Below the pieces are notes generated by a model. That model saw nothing but the letters and a program-made list of their open reading frames with translations. It was not told the origin of the DNA and made no database searches. Shown in pieces: positions 44,701-57,900 of a stretch of 64,000 nt of DNA. A program made the position numbers and the translations under genes. The stretch is from NCBI RefSeq assembly GCF_019649055.1, contig NW_026570321.1, forward strand, positions 1 through 64,000, given 5' to 3'. Within the stretch, counting starts at the first letter, position 1, and every line of letters begins with the position of its first letter. The stretch comes from Paramacrobiotus metropolitanus (taxonomy: Eukaryota > Tardigrada > Eutardigrada > Parachela > Macrobiotidae).

Positions 44701-46523
44701 TAACCGTCTAATCGGCGTGACCGCAACACCGACATTTTGCTATCTGGTATCGGAATACTGTACTCGTGGAAGTCTACCAGAACTGCTCAGCAGGATGACC
44801 TTAGATGTAGATTTTCAAGCCAGTTTGATACTGGATGCGCTGAAGGTAGGTATATTGATCAGGGAGGTACAGAGTACGTTACGAATATGCTAAGTGACGT
44901 TATCGTACAGGGCCTGCAGGCAGTTCACCGATCGGCCCTTCAATGTCACGGCCACCTCAGCGCTCGCTGTTGCTTGATCGACAGTCACTTCACTCTGAAA
45001 CTCGGAGCCGTTGGCTTCCATCAGTTACGATATTCTTATTCCCGGGATATGTTGAAAAATGGAACTCTCATCCAGGGAAAAAAGGATAAGCCGACTGCAC
45101 AGGCGAAAAATGATGTAACAGTGATTGCGCGTATTGCACTGGAGATCATATTTCAAGATGAAAGTTTCGAGACCATTACGAATTTAGGTTAGCGTTACTA
45201 TTCTGCGCAATTGGTGCTGTGTATTTTTGACTAGTAAAGTCGATACTCAATACTAACCTGTTGGATTTGTGCCGCTAGTGTCAGTGGAAAAATCTCTGAC
45301 CCAGAGAAAAAGCTTTCCCATAGGACGGTTGGCTGCCCTGTTGCCAATCTTCTCGTCATGCTGGAGCGACGACCCAACGCGCCGGCCTGACATCCACCGT
45401 CTGGTTAATCGGGTTACCACTGTCCTACGAAGTTATGCCAAAGGATCCTCCTTGACGCAGCGAATTATTCGGCGTCTGGAAGCCTACACCGACGAACTGG
45501 ACCACCAAGTGGCAATGCGCACGCACGACCTCTTGGAAGAACGAAAGCGATGCGATTACTTATTGTGGGCCATGCTTCCAAGGTCAGTTGCAATGGAGTT
45601 AGCATAATTTACAAAAGATGTCACAAGTGCCGGTTTGTAGTGAGGTCGTGGATGAACTTAGAAAAGGCAACACACCGGAAGCAGCATATTACACTTCTAC
45701 AACGATTATGTTCGTGTAAGTGACCTACAGTATTTGTAACAATACAAGTAATACGCACAAACTGTATTTTCTTCTGCGATCGTTTTAAATGCAGCGAAAT
45801 TGCTGGATTCGGCACTCTTCTTTACCAGACTGAGCCTGAAGAAGCTATGGTATTTCTAAATGAGGTACTCGAACAAATATAAATCGCCGCTGCATATCAC
45901 GTTACTCGTTACACGTTGCCAATCATCTGATGCAGGTGTTTATGAAATTCGACGAGTTGCTGGATCAGTACGATGTGTACAAAGTGGAAACGATCAAAGA
46001 ATCGTACCTGGTAAATGCAGAGTTGCAGATTGAATAATCATCGGAGTAGGCTTTTGGTCATGACCTTTACGTAGGTGTCCAGCGGCGTGCCGAGGAGGAA
46101 CGAAGAGCGGCATGCCAATGAAATATGCTGTTTGGTCGTGTCGATGATGGCCGCGTACTCTACGATGTTTGCACTGTGCTTTAACGCAACTACCACTTTG
46201 CGGGCGGGGATACATAGCGGAGCTGTGGCTGCCGGCGTTGTGGGTCGCAAAGCTCCACGATATTGTTTGTAAGCGAATCCGTTGTTCTGGTGTTGCGGAA
46301 GGTTTAAAACGGATTCGATGCGGTTAGGTTTGGTGACACCATAAACACCGCCAGCAGAATGATGAGCAGTGGCGAAGACGGGAGAGTGCATATTAGCAAA
46401 TCTTGCGCGGATTTGCTAAGAAAGTACTCCAGGTTGCACACCGAAGAACGCGGCACCATCCATGTCAAAGGCAAAGGAATGTTGCAGACCTACTGGCTCC
46501 GGACGACTGCTAATGCAAAATGA
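41785..46523 (+). CDS. Receptor-type guanylyl cyclase, copy 4 (intact, 1019 aa)
   Basis: Exons: 41785-42130, 42332-42395, 42542-42843, 42943-42986, 43126-43164, 43235-43474, 43559-43609, 43691-43873, 43939-44059, 44141-44216, 44309-44375, 44448-44612, 44675-44845, 44911-45187, 45279-45582, 45641-45715, 45795-45864, 45936-46010, 46075-46268, 46328-46523. They total 3060 bases in matching phases. This is the most diverged and compact member, and introns are mostly 60-200 bp. The helix at exon 10 has SVLMSLLVVITVTTIYL. The kinase-homology domain has VSEYCTRGSLPELL and CWSDDPTRRPDI. The dimerisation helix starts LEAYTDELDHQV, and the cyclase domain follows AMLPR. It keeps RYCLFGDTINTASR but has FVEIAG and KESYL. 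Exon 1 ends four bases earlier than in copies 1-3, and intron 3 starts GC. No signal peptide at this ATG. Confidence 0.9.
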
Positions 46524-47673
46524 TGCTTTCTTACATTTCCAATCAAAGCTTCAGAGGTGCTCTGTAGTTTAAGCAGCAAAAATTAACGTTCTTGCTTGAA
46601 CATTATTAGACGGGATGTTTTGGTGCTTTGTGTCAGCTGCAGCATTCGCAACGGCAACTCACAGCGGACAACGTACGCTACAAACGACCATTGCAAAGGT
46701 TGCAGGCACACCAAAGTAGTGCAGTAACTTTGTATCATCTTGTGGACGACGCAAATACCTACATTTCTGCTCAGGCTGCGGCCGCTGCCTACTTAAAATG
46801 CAGACAAGACGGTCAAAAAATTTCACGAAATAAAGGTGTGGTAATGGCGCGGCAAACATTTAAACCCGTTCTTGCTAGCTTTGACCGAACACCCAACGGC
46901 TATTCTGCCGCACAAAGGATTTTAATCTTAATTATCTCGCAAGACGGTGTTTTGGCATAATTAATTCCGAAATGCGTTTACCGGTGCGCATTGTGCAGTC
47001 TACCGAGAAACACGTTTCGGAAACATTTACTCGTATAATTTACCTATATATTAAGTGGTACTCATGATACTACATACGAGTATTATGACAATGATTCTGC
47101 AGAATCTGATAATATTTTCCAGATAATGGGTCGCAAAGCCGGGTCGATTTCGGGTTTCAAAAATGTCGAGTTTTAGAAATATTCGGTTTTAAAAAGGTAA
47201 TTAAATTCGCTTTCTTTAAAGTACCCTTGTACTTCATGTTACGTACTGTAGTATAATGCGTAATATGAGAGCGCTTTCTGATAGAATGATATGAACGTTG
47301 TTGCATGAATTTTTCAAAATGGCTGATTCATTGGAATCCAAAGTCAATATGGTATGCTCGATTCGACTATTAAATTACGGTAATCGACTGTATTGATTGT
47401 ATTATATTAGTTTTATTGCATAATAAACAAGCTATAAAATTAGGCAAATTAAGCGGATAAAAATTCCATGATACATAAATTACAATAGCTCTTTACAACA
47501 CATACAGCCTCTAGAATTCTTCCAAGCCAACAAAAATGGCCGGAAATTGCAGCATAGCAAGCAAACAAAAACACTAATTTTATGCAAGGGTTGCAATGAG
47601 AATAAGCCAGCATTCTATTGGTTGCATTTTAACGGTTCGGAGTTTGTAAGAATGAGCACTTCCAGGATTCAGT
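46524..47673. other. Convergent intergenic region
   Basis: It lies between the 3' ends of cyclase copy 4 (+) and the UNC-89-like gene (-). It is AT-rich, and the open frame 46628-46960 shows no known domain. It should hold both 3' untranslated regions. Confidence 0.6.
47412..47417 (-). terminator. Possible poly(A) signal of the UNC-89-like gene
   Basis: AATAAA on the minus strand, about 260 bp after the stop codon at 47674. A single hexamer in AT-rich DNA is weak evidence. Confidence 0.35.
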
Positions 47674-48969
47674 TTACAGACGGACACTTTCGCTAACGGC
47701 ACTGCTCGGCGGACTGGACGGGCGGAACAGTTGTGCGATGGTGTCCGAGGCCAGTTGCCGGCGCTGGCGATGCATCTCGTAGTCGCGACGGAACTGCGAC
47801 AATCGCATTACATTGAAGACGGTCTTCTCGCGTTTAATCACGTTGAGCTCGGTTGGGGTGATCCAGCGATGCTCCAGACATTCGTCCACCGTCAGACGAT
47901 TTCTAACAATGTTATAACGCTTGTATAAACAATCATCCGAGTAATAATAATAAAAAAAATTACTCCTATGTATAAATACTAGCGCACAATTTGTTTGGCG
48001 GATTAGAAGAATCAGTTATGCATAATCACTGATTATCGTAATATATGCACATAAGAATTTAATCGGTACAACACGTAAAGTAGACGACACCAAGACGTCA
48101 CAAACTTCGGCTATCATTGGCCGAAAGTTACGGTGTTGCTTACCCAGGAATTGCTTTGAGAACTTGCATTATGAAGCGAGAAGCTTCCGCCGTCAGACCA
48201 TGATACAATTCAGCAATTCGGTATCGAACAAATCGGATATTCATCGTAGTCTCTTCGTCATCCTCTCCGCGGAAAGGTGACACACCACTTAACCTTTAGA
48301 AACATGACAAAAAATGAGAAACCCATTTTGAATTAACCATCGGCGGATTATAATGTTGTATTACTTACAGAATGAAAACAAGAACGCCCATGCTCCAAAT
48401 GTCCGCTTGGACGCCGGTCAAACGGTCGCTAACAATCTCAGGAGCTAAAAAAGATGAATCAGTGAAAAACTGCAACACAAGCTTGATATATGATATGTAG
48501 TCAAGTACCTCGGTATTCTAATGGTGTCGTCAGGTTGTGCACAATGACGCCCTCCACCGGTACACGTCGGGCTGAGCCGAAGTCAATCAGTTTAATGCTA
48601 GCTTTCCACGGTGTCTCCAGTACAATGTTGTCCGGCTGCAGGTTGAGATGCGCAATGCCCAGAAGGTGGAGATACTGCAGGGCATCTAGCGTTTGACGCA
48701 TCATAACGGAGACGTCCTCTTCCGAATACTGGTCACGCTGGCACAGATAGGTTAAGATGTCCATGCCGTCAAGTTTGTCCATGATCAGCACCATGTACTC
48801 GTTGTTGATGCGCATGGCTCGGTACAGCTCGGCGATACGGTCGTGTTTGAGGGAACGCAAGGTTTCGTATTCATTTAGAGCGTCCGGCGCGAAGGAATCG
48901 ATGACCTTGGCGGCGTATATACTGGCGGTTTTGCGGTCCATACATCGGAATATTACGGAATATTGACCG
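47674..48969 (-). other. Kinase 2 domain of the UNC-89-like protein
   Basis: It spans four exons. The start GQYSVIFRCMD is a degraded glycine loop. YAAKVI has the ATP-binding Lys. The catalytic loop reads AHLNLQPDNI (about 48630-48655) where active kinases have HRDLKPEN, so the catalytic Asp is Asn and the following Lys is Gln. IDFGSA and APEIVSD are kept. The last exon has LTVDECLEHRWIT. This is probably a pseudokinase or scaffold. Confidence 0.8.
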
Positions 48970-51900
48970 CTGTTGGGAAAACAAATTTTATTTTTTAAAC
49001 ATTTTACCTTAAATAAATTTAAATTGTATAATACTTCTCAATTAAATAATAACCTTGGTGAAATAATAACTTTTTAATCAGGAAAATTAGCTGGTGTTTC
49101 ATGAGTATTGCTCGAGAACATTATTTTTGTATGACGGCTTACCGTGCAATTTCCTTTCGGAAATCGTAAACTTCATTCGGATCGCCTTCGCTCATCGAGA
49201 CCGAAACTTTCTCGAACGATCCGGGCATTCTCTCCACCGGTTTCCGACCAACCGGGGAAGCCGTTTCCGTTCCCGACGGCCGCCGAATATGCGTGTGGTG
49301 CGGAACAACTTGGGGCGAGGCCAGACTGGTACTGGCTTGCAGATCCAAATCGTGTCCATGGAGATCATCCGGTCGCAGTGTGCGGATCTCTTCCGACGAA
49401 TAACTAGAATTACTCCAGCCAAAGATGTTATGCGCTGCCACCCGGAAGCGGTAGAATGTTCCCGGCTGGAGATTCCGCACGGTGACCTTTTCGTTAATCA
49501 GCTCTTCACTGTACGTATTCCAGCTGTTATCGTTACGACTGCGGTATTCCACTTTATACGCCAGGACCTCGCTGTTACCATCGAAAGACGGATACTCCCA
49601 ATGAATGTGCACGTGATCATGGCCAACCTTCTCGACAATCGGCCAGCCCGGTGGATCGGGTGGCGTGCCCACTTCGATACGGGCACGGCAAGCTACTTCG
49701 CCGAGGCGGTTGCGGGCAATACATTTGTATTCACCGGCATCACTGGCCAGTGCCGGTGACACGTTCAACGTGTAGACGCCGGTTTCCGCGGAATGATGGA
49801 GACTGGTGCGGGGATTGCGCTCCAGGGGCGCTTCGTTGCGGTACCAGGTGATCTTCGGTTCCGGGTTGCCGTCGATGACTACCCGCAGAACGAGGGATTT
49901 GTTTTCAGCGAAAGCGAGATCCTTGAGTTTCTCCCGGAAGACCGGCGGGAAGTTCTCGGTTTGTTCCATCTGCACGCGTTTCTGTTTACGTCGGGCGGCG
50001 AACCGTTCGGCAGCGTATTCTTGCACGGCGGCCGTGCCTTCCTCGTCAACGACATCGTGCATGCGACGACGTTCTTTCACGGCGGGTTTGTAGCCCCACA
50101 TCTTAAACTCCATCTGACTTTTGACGCTGGCGATGCCCTTTGGATCCATTGCCATACGACGATACTGACGAATACGAACCTACAAAAATCGTTTCTATAT
50201 CTTTGTACCTCGCTTACGCCATATGAGTACAGTGCTTGAGGATTGTGCGCATACCGGTAAATCAGGGTCACGAAGCTGCAGTAACTCCGAATCCGGACCT
50301 TGTTGGTAGTTAGAATCGGTGGCCGTTTTCAAACCACCGCTGCCAGTGGAACTGACGGAAATCTCATCTGGTGCGCCTCCGAAAGGCGTGGATCCTCGGC
50401 GGGAACGTTGCATATCTGTCCATGTTACCGGTTCAGGTGATGGTGACCGCATGCGGGTATCGAACTCATCATACGTCTCGACTTCCGGTGGATACAGTAT
50501 TCCCTACGAAACAATGCATTAGCAAGCGAAACAGCATATAAATCGTATCAGCTTTTACCTGTGGATGGATTAATGCGGCATGGATCGGTCTGAAGCGAGC
50601 GAATTTATGTACAACCGCTCGCATCAACTTCTCGCGTCGTTGTAATTGGTACTGTTTTAACCGACCACTGTCCACTTTGATGTAACCCTGATCCGCACGG
50701 TCAATCAACCAGGGATGACTCAGCGCATTATCAGCTGACATTCTCTGTCCGGGATCCATCTTTAGCAGTTGTGATATGAAATCTTTTCCTTCCTGACTGA
50801 TATTACTGAAAGCATGATCGAAATTCCAAGTGCCGGTTTGTACGTTGAAAAGCGTGTCGCGGTCGGTCTCTCCTAAGAAAGGCGATCGGCCTGATAACAG
50901 CAAGTACGTTAACGTTCCGACACTCCACATATCCGAGGCGGCGGTCACTGGCTGCTTATTCACGATCTCCGGCGAGATGAATTCGGGGTGACCGAATTCA
51001 CTGATGTACCGCTCACCGGGGCGCAGTTTGTGCGCCAGACCGAAATCCACCAGGCGGATGCGGTCACCGTCCGGTGTGGCGAAGATGATGTCTTCGGGTT
51101 TAATGTCCAAATGGAGAATGTCTTTGCTGTGCATGTGTTCCAGTGCTTCCACCACCTGCCGGATGATCGCCGCGACTTGTCGCTCGGTGTAAGCTTTGCG
51201 GCTGGTCAACCGATTGACAATGTTACCACCGCGTGCATAATCCATGATAACCGTCATCGATTTTGTGCCTTCGAAGGCATCGTGTACCGCAATGATATTA
51301 GGATGACTGAGCTCGTTAAGGATATGTAATTCATTTTCCAGCATGGGGAAGTCTTTCTGTTCGGCAAACGAGATCTTTGCGGCGTACGCTTTGCCGGACG
51401 ATTTCTCCACAACCCGTTTAACCACACCCTGGGTACCGCGCATAATCTCTTCATGGAGATCGTAGAAGTCGGTTAGGCGTTTGCGTTTGGGCCGAATACG
51501 TCGGATGAACACGTCCGTGTCGGCGTAGGTCGTGGCATGCTGCTCGACATGGACGCTGATGGTGCAGAGCGCGGTGCCGGCGGCATTCTTCGCTTCGCAC
51601 GTGTACAATCCGGCATCGCGTGCCAACACGTCGGTGATGATTAAAGACGTGTATCCGCCCGGTGCGTGTTCGATTTTAATCCGGGCGCTGTCGACCACCG
51701 TCGCCCAGTCTTTCATCCAGCGGATCTCCGGGAACGGCGTCCCATCCACGCGGCAGTCGAATCGCGCCGAGCGTTTCGCGACAATGGTGGTATCGATCAT
51801 CGGCTCGATGAAGACCGGTGGATCGGCCACGTCGATGCGGATGGGATGGACGTGGTGACCGGATTTGTTCTGGGCCAGAACAAGATACTCCCCGGCATCG

Positions 51901-54900
51901 GCTAAGGTCATACGGTCAATCAACAGTTGCACGTGACCGCTAGCGTTGACACGGGTGGTGTAGCGGCCGCCGGTGGTGATTTCCTTTCCTTTGAACAACC
52001 ACTTGACCAACGGTGTCGGATGCCCGGATACCCAGGCTTCCAGCATGACTGGATGATTCTCCGGGACGTACTGGATTTCCGGGGCTTTGGAGAAGATCTT
52101 GGGCGGCTGACCGAATTCTTCATGCTCGAACTGCGCGGAAAAGTCGGCGTGGAGATGTTCATGGTACGGGATGTAGATGGGATGGGCTGCCCGCACCGGT
52201 GCTTTCTTTTCCGTGCCGAAGAGGACGAACTTGGTGCGTGTGTCCACATCAGCTTCGTGTTTGGTAAACGCCACCGGGGAGGGTTCGCTGGTGCCGTGGA
52301 TGTTCTCTGCGCGGATGCGGAAGAAATAATCTTCATCGGGACGTTGCACTTGCACCGTAATCAGGTTTGACGTGATGCCTTGCTGGACTCGTACCCAGTC
52401 CGCATCCGCTTTACTGCGCATCTCAATGACGTAGAACGTCGGAACGTGCGGTTCAAACTCGGAGGGACGCGGTTCCCATGCGACATTGTAGTAGCCCGGA
52501 GCGTGACTGACGACCTGTGGGGCTTCTTCAATGGGTTGCGGCGGCATGCCGTGGATGCGTTGTATACGGCGCCGCAGGCGGTCTTCTAACCGAATCTCGT
52601 CAATACTACGTCGCGGTTCGGCGGCAAAGCGTGGCGCATCAATGGTGACCTGTGCGGATGATGTAGCTTTGCCGGCACCGTTATAAACCGTCACGCTATA
52701 GTAACCGGTGTCTTTCAGCGTGGAATCGCGGATCTCCAGACTGACTTTTCCATTGGGCAGCTGGTAGCGGTTGATACGGTGATCTTCGTAACCAAGTTCA
52801 ATACCGTCTTTATACCAGTGAACGTAATATTCGGAATCGCATTGTACGCGACAGTCTAGCTGGAGACTTTCTCCTTTGATGACCTCCGTGTCCCGTAGAC
52901 CGCGGGTGATATGTGGGGCGCTGATGGGTGCATGTTTGTCAGTCATCTCGATGAAGCGCTCACCGGCTAAGACATTCAGGAACGCCGATGTAGTTGCCTC
53001 TCCGTGCTCGTTAGTCGCTTTGCACGAATAGATGCCGAGGTCAGCCGGCGTGACGTTCTTGATAACCAGCATAAAGGTCTTGCCGTGCTCCGTGCTGACC
53101 ATCTGGATCCGTTCGGAGAAGCTGGTTATGGGTTTCCGATCGAACAGCCACTGAACCTTGGGCTGCGGGTCGCCTGTAATCTTGCAACTGAGACTGATAT
53201 CAAAGCCCTCCATGATCTCCACATCGGCCAGGCGTTCGATGACCCGCGGGGCGGCACCTTCTATCTTAGGCGGCTCCCGAGGTAGGGCTGGTCGGACGGT
53301 CAGTTTGCCGGCGGTCTTCTTCGTACCGGCCGGATTGCGGATGTCCACAGTATATTCACCGGCATCGTTAAGGGTCGCTTCGAGAATCGTTAGTTTCGTG
53401 TGGGTGGTTTCCGAGACGATGCGCCGCGTGGTGCTGTTGTAGATCTTCCGGCCTTGGAAGTACCAAGTTACTTCAGGGATGGGGACTCCACGGAAGTCGC
53501 ATTCCAAAGTCACGGAGTCGCCTTCGCGGACTTGAGTGTCTTCCAATGGTCGGATAAAGGTTGGAGGTTCTTGAGTAACTTCTGCTTTCTTTGCCGGTAA
53601 TGCTGTAATGGCAAAAATATTTCAAACGTCAAGACATAAAACTTTTTTATAGCAACAGTTCTTCAGGAAATCATGAAATTACCATACCTTGAACTGTGAC
53701 ACTGGCAGAAGTATTGGCATTTCCGGATACATTCTGTGCGGTACACATATATCGTCCCGTATCAACGGATTTTGAGTTATTGATAACCAGGTACGATATC
53801 CGTCCAATGGTTTTAATGCTATATTTCGTATCGGTCTCTGAAATCTCCTGCCCGTCTTTTGACCATTTGAATGTGACAAAACTCTGCGATTCTACTTTGA
53901 CCTCCAGATAGATCTGGTCCCGTTCGCTAACGACCTTATCGACCAACGGCTGCACGATCTTCGGCGGTTTTCCGGCGCCACGGTCCTCCACCTGCTCGCG
54001 GTGTTTGACTTTTAGCTTACAACTAGATTCGGCCTTTCCGGCGGCATTGAGTGCCACCACTTTGTATGTTCCACTATCCTCCACGAAGGCCTCTCGAATG
54101 AGAAGCTTGTGGACCTTCTCGTTGGCGATCTGCTGGTATCCCATATTCTCCCGGATGACTTCACCATCCTTATACCACAGGGTAGTGGGCGCCGGGTTGC
54201 CGATGATCTCGCAAGTCAGGGCGACCATCTCCCCTTCCGTGCAACGGACGTCCTCCAGCAGCCGGGTGAACTGTGGCCGGCTCATGTTCTCCTCGAATTC
54301 CGGCATTTCCGCTTCTTCATCTGACATGTCGAGATCCGAGCCGATGGTCTCACTGAGTTCGCGTTCACGTGACGGTGCTCGGCTTGACAATTCGGAAGGT
54401 GCACGGAAGTCGCGGCGACCGGGTGCGGGCGATGCGCTGACTCGTGGTCTGAGCAGTCCCTCCGGTTTCGGTGGTTTGCGTTCCACCGGAGCCGCCGGAA
54501 TCTTGACACGTTCACTCGGTTCACTGGGTTGGCTAAGGCCTTTCTTGTTCTCGGCAATAACGCGGAATTCGTACTGTTCCCCTTCGACTACTTCGGTGAC
54601 TTCGTGCGTGGTCACGGTAACGGTGGTCTTGGTTATTCGGCGCCAGTAGGTGGATTTGCCGGCGCGCTGTTCGATGTGATAACCAGTGATGGGACTACCG
54701 CCGTCTTTAAAAGGTGGTTCCCAGGATAAGGATACGGATTTCGGTGTAATGTTGGTGACCTTTGGTGGAGCGGGAGCCGATGGCACATCTGTAAATACAA
54801 CACAGTTTATTGCGCACTCGTTGTAAAACCAACTAACGCAACATATAAAATAAGGTTGGATCATAAACGTGACCATTCCAAAACGGGACCATTTGCAAAT

Positions 54901-57900
54901 GTCTCTTACCGAATGAATAATCAGCAACCACCGGCCCCACTTCCGCTGGTTCGCCTTCGCCCTGGTCGGTCTCGGCCTTGACGCGGAATTCAAATTTACT
55001 TCCCTGGATCAAATCCTTGACGGTACACTGCGTCTCCTTAACCGTCGTGACCTTCATCCACGTCGTCCGCCCGGCGCTCCTCTTCTCCACGATATACTGC
55101 GTCACCGGGCTGCCACCATCGTTCAACGGGGCATCCCACTTCAGGTCGGCGGTCTTTGGAGAAATATCCGTGATAACTAAATTTGTTGGTGGTCCCGCTT
55201 TAGTGAGGACTTTCAAAGTCAACTGGGTACTGGCTTCTCCGGCGCTGTTGCTAGCCGTGATAGTATACACACCGGAATCCGATAATTCCGTCTTTTTAAT
55301 CGAGAACGTCGCCACCATCTCCGAGCGGCGCTCTTCCACGCGCATCCGCCGGGATTCCACCAACGGGCGCCCGTTGAATGTCCATGTTATTTTGGGGCGT
55401 GGCTGTCCGGTAAACGTAACGTCCACCTGCATGACTTGGTTGCTGCCCACCTGGATGTCGCCTTTACTGATCTTGATGGTGGGGCCGACGGCTTCCGGTT
55501 CCGCTTTACCGGCTTTCTTATCGACCGGTGATTTCTCCTTGGATCTTGGTGTAACACAGCCCACTTCCGCCGGTTCACCCTCGCCTTGGTCGGTTTCCGC
55601 TTTAACGCGGAATTCGTATCCGGTGTTCTCCGTTAGTTCCATAATGGTGATCGTGGTGTCGGTGGTCGTTACCACTTTCAGCCAGGTTTGCCGGCCGGTA
55701 ACGCGCTTTTCGATGATGTAGTGCTTGATCGGTGTACCACCTGTCTCTTTCGGTGGCTTCCAGTTTAGATTCACCGACGTGCTGGTTACTTCGGACAAAG
55801 TCAGATCCACTGGTGGCCCCGATTTCGTTGCGATCTTGATCGTTAATTCCGCACTGGCTTCGCCGGTCTCATTCTTAGCGGTCACTCTGTACGTGCCGCT
55901 ATCTGTCAGTTCAGTGCGCGCAATATTTAACGTAGACACCATATCGTGCTTGCGCTCCTCGATGTAGACATGCCGGGTTTCTGTGATGACTTCATCGTTG
56001 CGGTACCAGGTAACGGTCGGACGTGGCTCACCGGTGAACGTGGCGGTTACTTGCACCAGTTGATTGATATTCGATGTAACCGTCGTCTTGTCAACTTTGA
56101 TGGTCGGTTTGGTAGCCACTGGTTTGGCAGCTTCCTTCACCGGCGCTTCTTCCACCATACCGGGTCGCACTGGTTTAGGTGGTTTACCTTCTTCCGGTGC
56201 CGGCGCCGCTGTCCGTACAGCGATCAGCTCCACTCCCTCTCCTTCGCCTTGATCGGTTGTAGCAGTAACCCGGAAATCGTTTAAAGAGTTCGGCAGAAGT
56301 TCGGTGACTGTTGTCGTCACCGTGGTGGATTTGGTGGTCGTCACTTTCTGCCACGACTGCCGTCCGGAGACACGTTTATAAATATTGTACTGCGTGACCG
56401 GTCGACCGCCATCCGACGCCGGCGGTGACCAGGTCAAGGTGACGGATGTCGACTTGATTTCCTCGGTTACCAGTTTTTCCGGTGGTCCTGGCTTGGTTAG
56501 TACCTTCAGTGTAAACTCTTCACTGACTTCCCCGGCAGTATTCGTGGCGGTGACCGTATACGTCGCGGAGTCTTCTATATCGACTTTCCTCAAAGAAAAC
56601 GTGACGCGCAAATCGCGTTGATATTCCTCAATGCGCAGCTTTCGGGATTCGGTAAGTGGCTGACCGTTGCGGAAAAATGCCACGGACGGGCGTGGCTCGC
56701 CGGTAAAGGTCACATCGACGTTCACGGTCGATCCGGCTGGGACCTCTTCCAGGGGTTTGCGAATGCGCAGTGTCGGGATGGTGGCTACTTTCTCAGGCTT
56801 CTTCTTCGGTTCCTCTACCGTGACCTCGTCTCGGACACTTGGTTTCCGTTTGGGCGGAGCCTCTTTCAACGTCACCGGTCCCGCTTCGGCGGCTTCTCCA
56901 TCACCCTGATCGGTGACCGGGACGATTTTCGCTTCGTATCGCGTGTTCTGCGTAAAATCAGTAAATGTGTAGGTGGTTTCCTTCGTTGTCACTACGCGTT
57001 GCCACGACTTCCCGACAATCCGTTTATACACGACATAATTCTTGATCGGCGCACCGCCATCATTCTCCGGTTTATCCCAAGTGATGGTTGCGCTGGTCTC
57101 AGTAATCTCCGTGAATTCAGCGTTGCGAGGTGGTCCAGACTTTGTTAAGACTTTCAGCGTGAATTCGGCTGTGGCGGTGCCGGCGGGGCTGGTGGCGGTC
57201 ACAACGTACGTGCCGGAGTCGGTCAACTCGGTTTTGGTGATTGTGAACGTGGACTTCATCTCTCGCTTGGGTTCGTCTGTGCGGATGCGACGCGATGGGA
57301 GAATGGCTTCACCGTTGACAGAATAAGAGATAGTGGGACGCGGTTCGCCGGTGAATGTCACCTCTACCTCAACGGGCTGACCCAAGGTGACTTCCTGGGC
57401 CGGTTTGCGGATCTTAATCGTGGGCGTCGTTCCGGCAGCTTCAGGTGCCTCTTCTTTAGGAGTTTCCGTGGTTTTTCCTGCTTCCGGCTTCAGACTAGGT
57501 TTACGCTCTTTCGCTTCTGGCACTACAAGAAAAGCCAATATATTTAATTTTATTAATTTGTAATTTAATTTACTAAATGTTATTTGTGCATTTTAATTTA
57601 TTTATTTTGTTTAGTTATATCTCAGCATTTCTAATTTTATTTATTGCCTTCAAGTTAGGCCGCATTTATATTCTGGCAGCATAAAATCATTTTAAAAATG
57701 CGATACCTATTTTAGTTTTACCTTGCAATGTTACTGGGCCCACTTCGGCCGCTTCGCCTTCCCCTTGGTCCGTCACCGGTGTAACCTTAACGTTATATTT
57801 CGTATCTTTCATGAAATCCGTAAAAGTGAACGTGGTTTCTCGCGTCGTTGTAACCCTGGTCCACGTGCGACCTACCACCTGCTTGTGAATGATATAGTGC

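Noticed and set aside
46628-46960. 110-codon ORF between the array and the UNC-89-like gene
   Set aside because: No recognisable domain, no homologous frame behind the other copies, and AT-rich surroundings. Probably chance.
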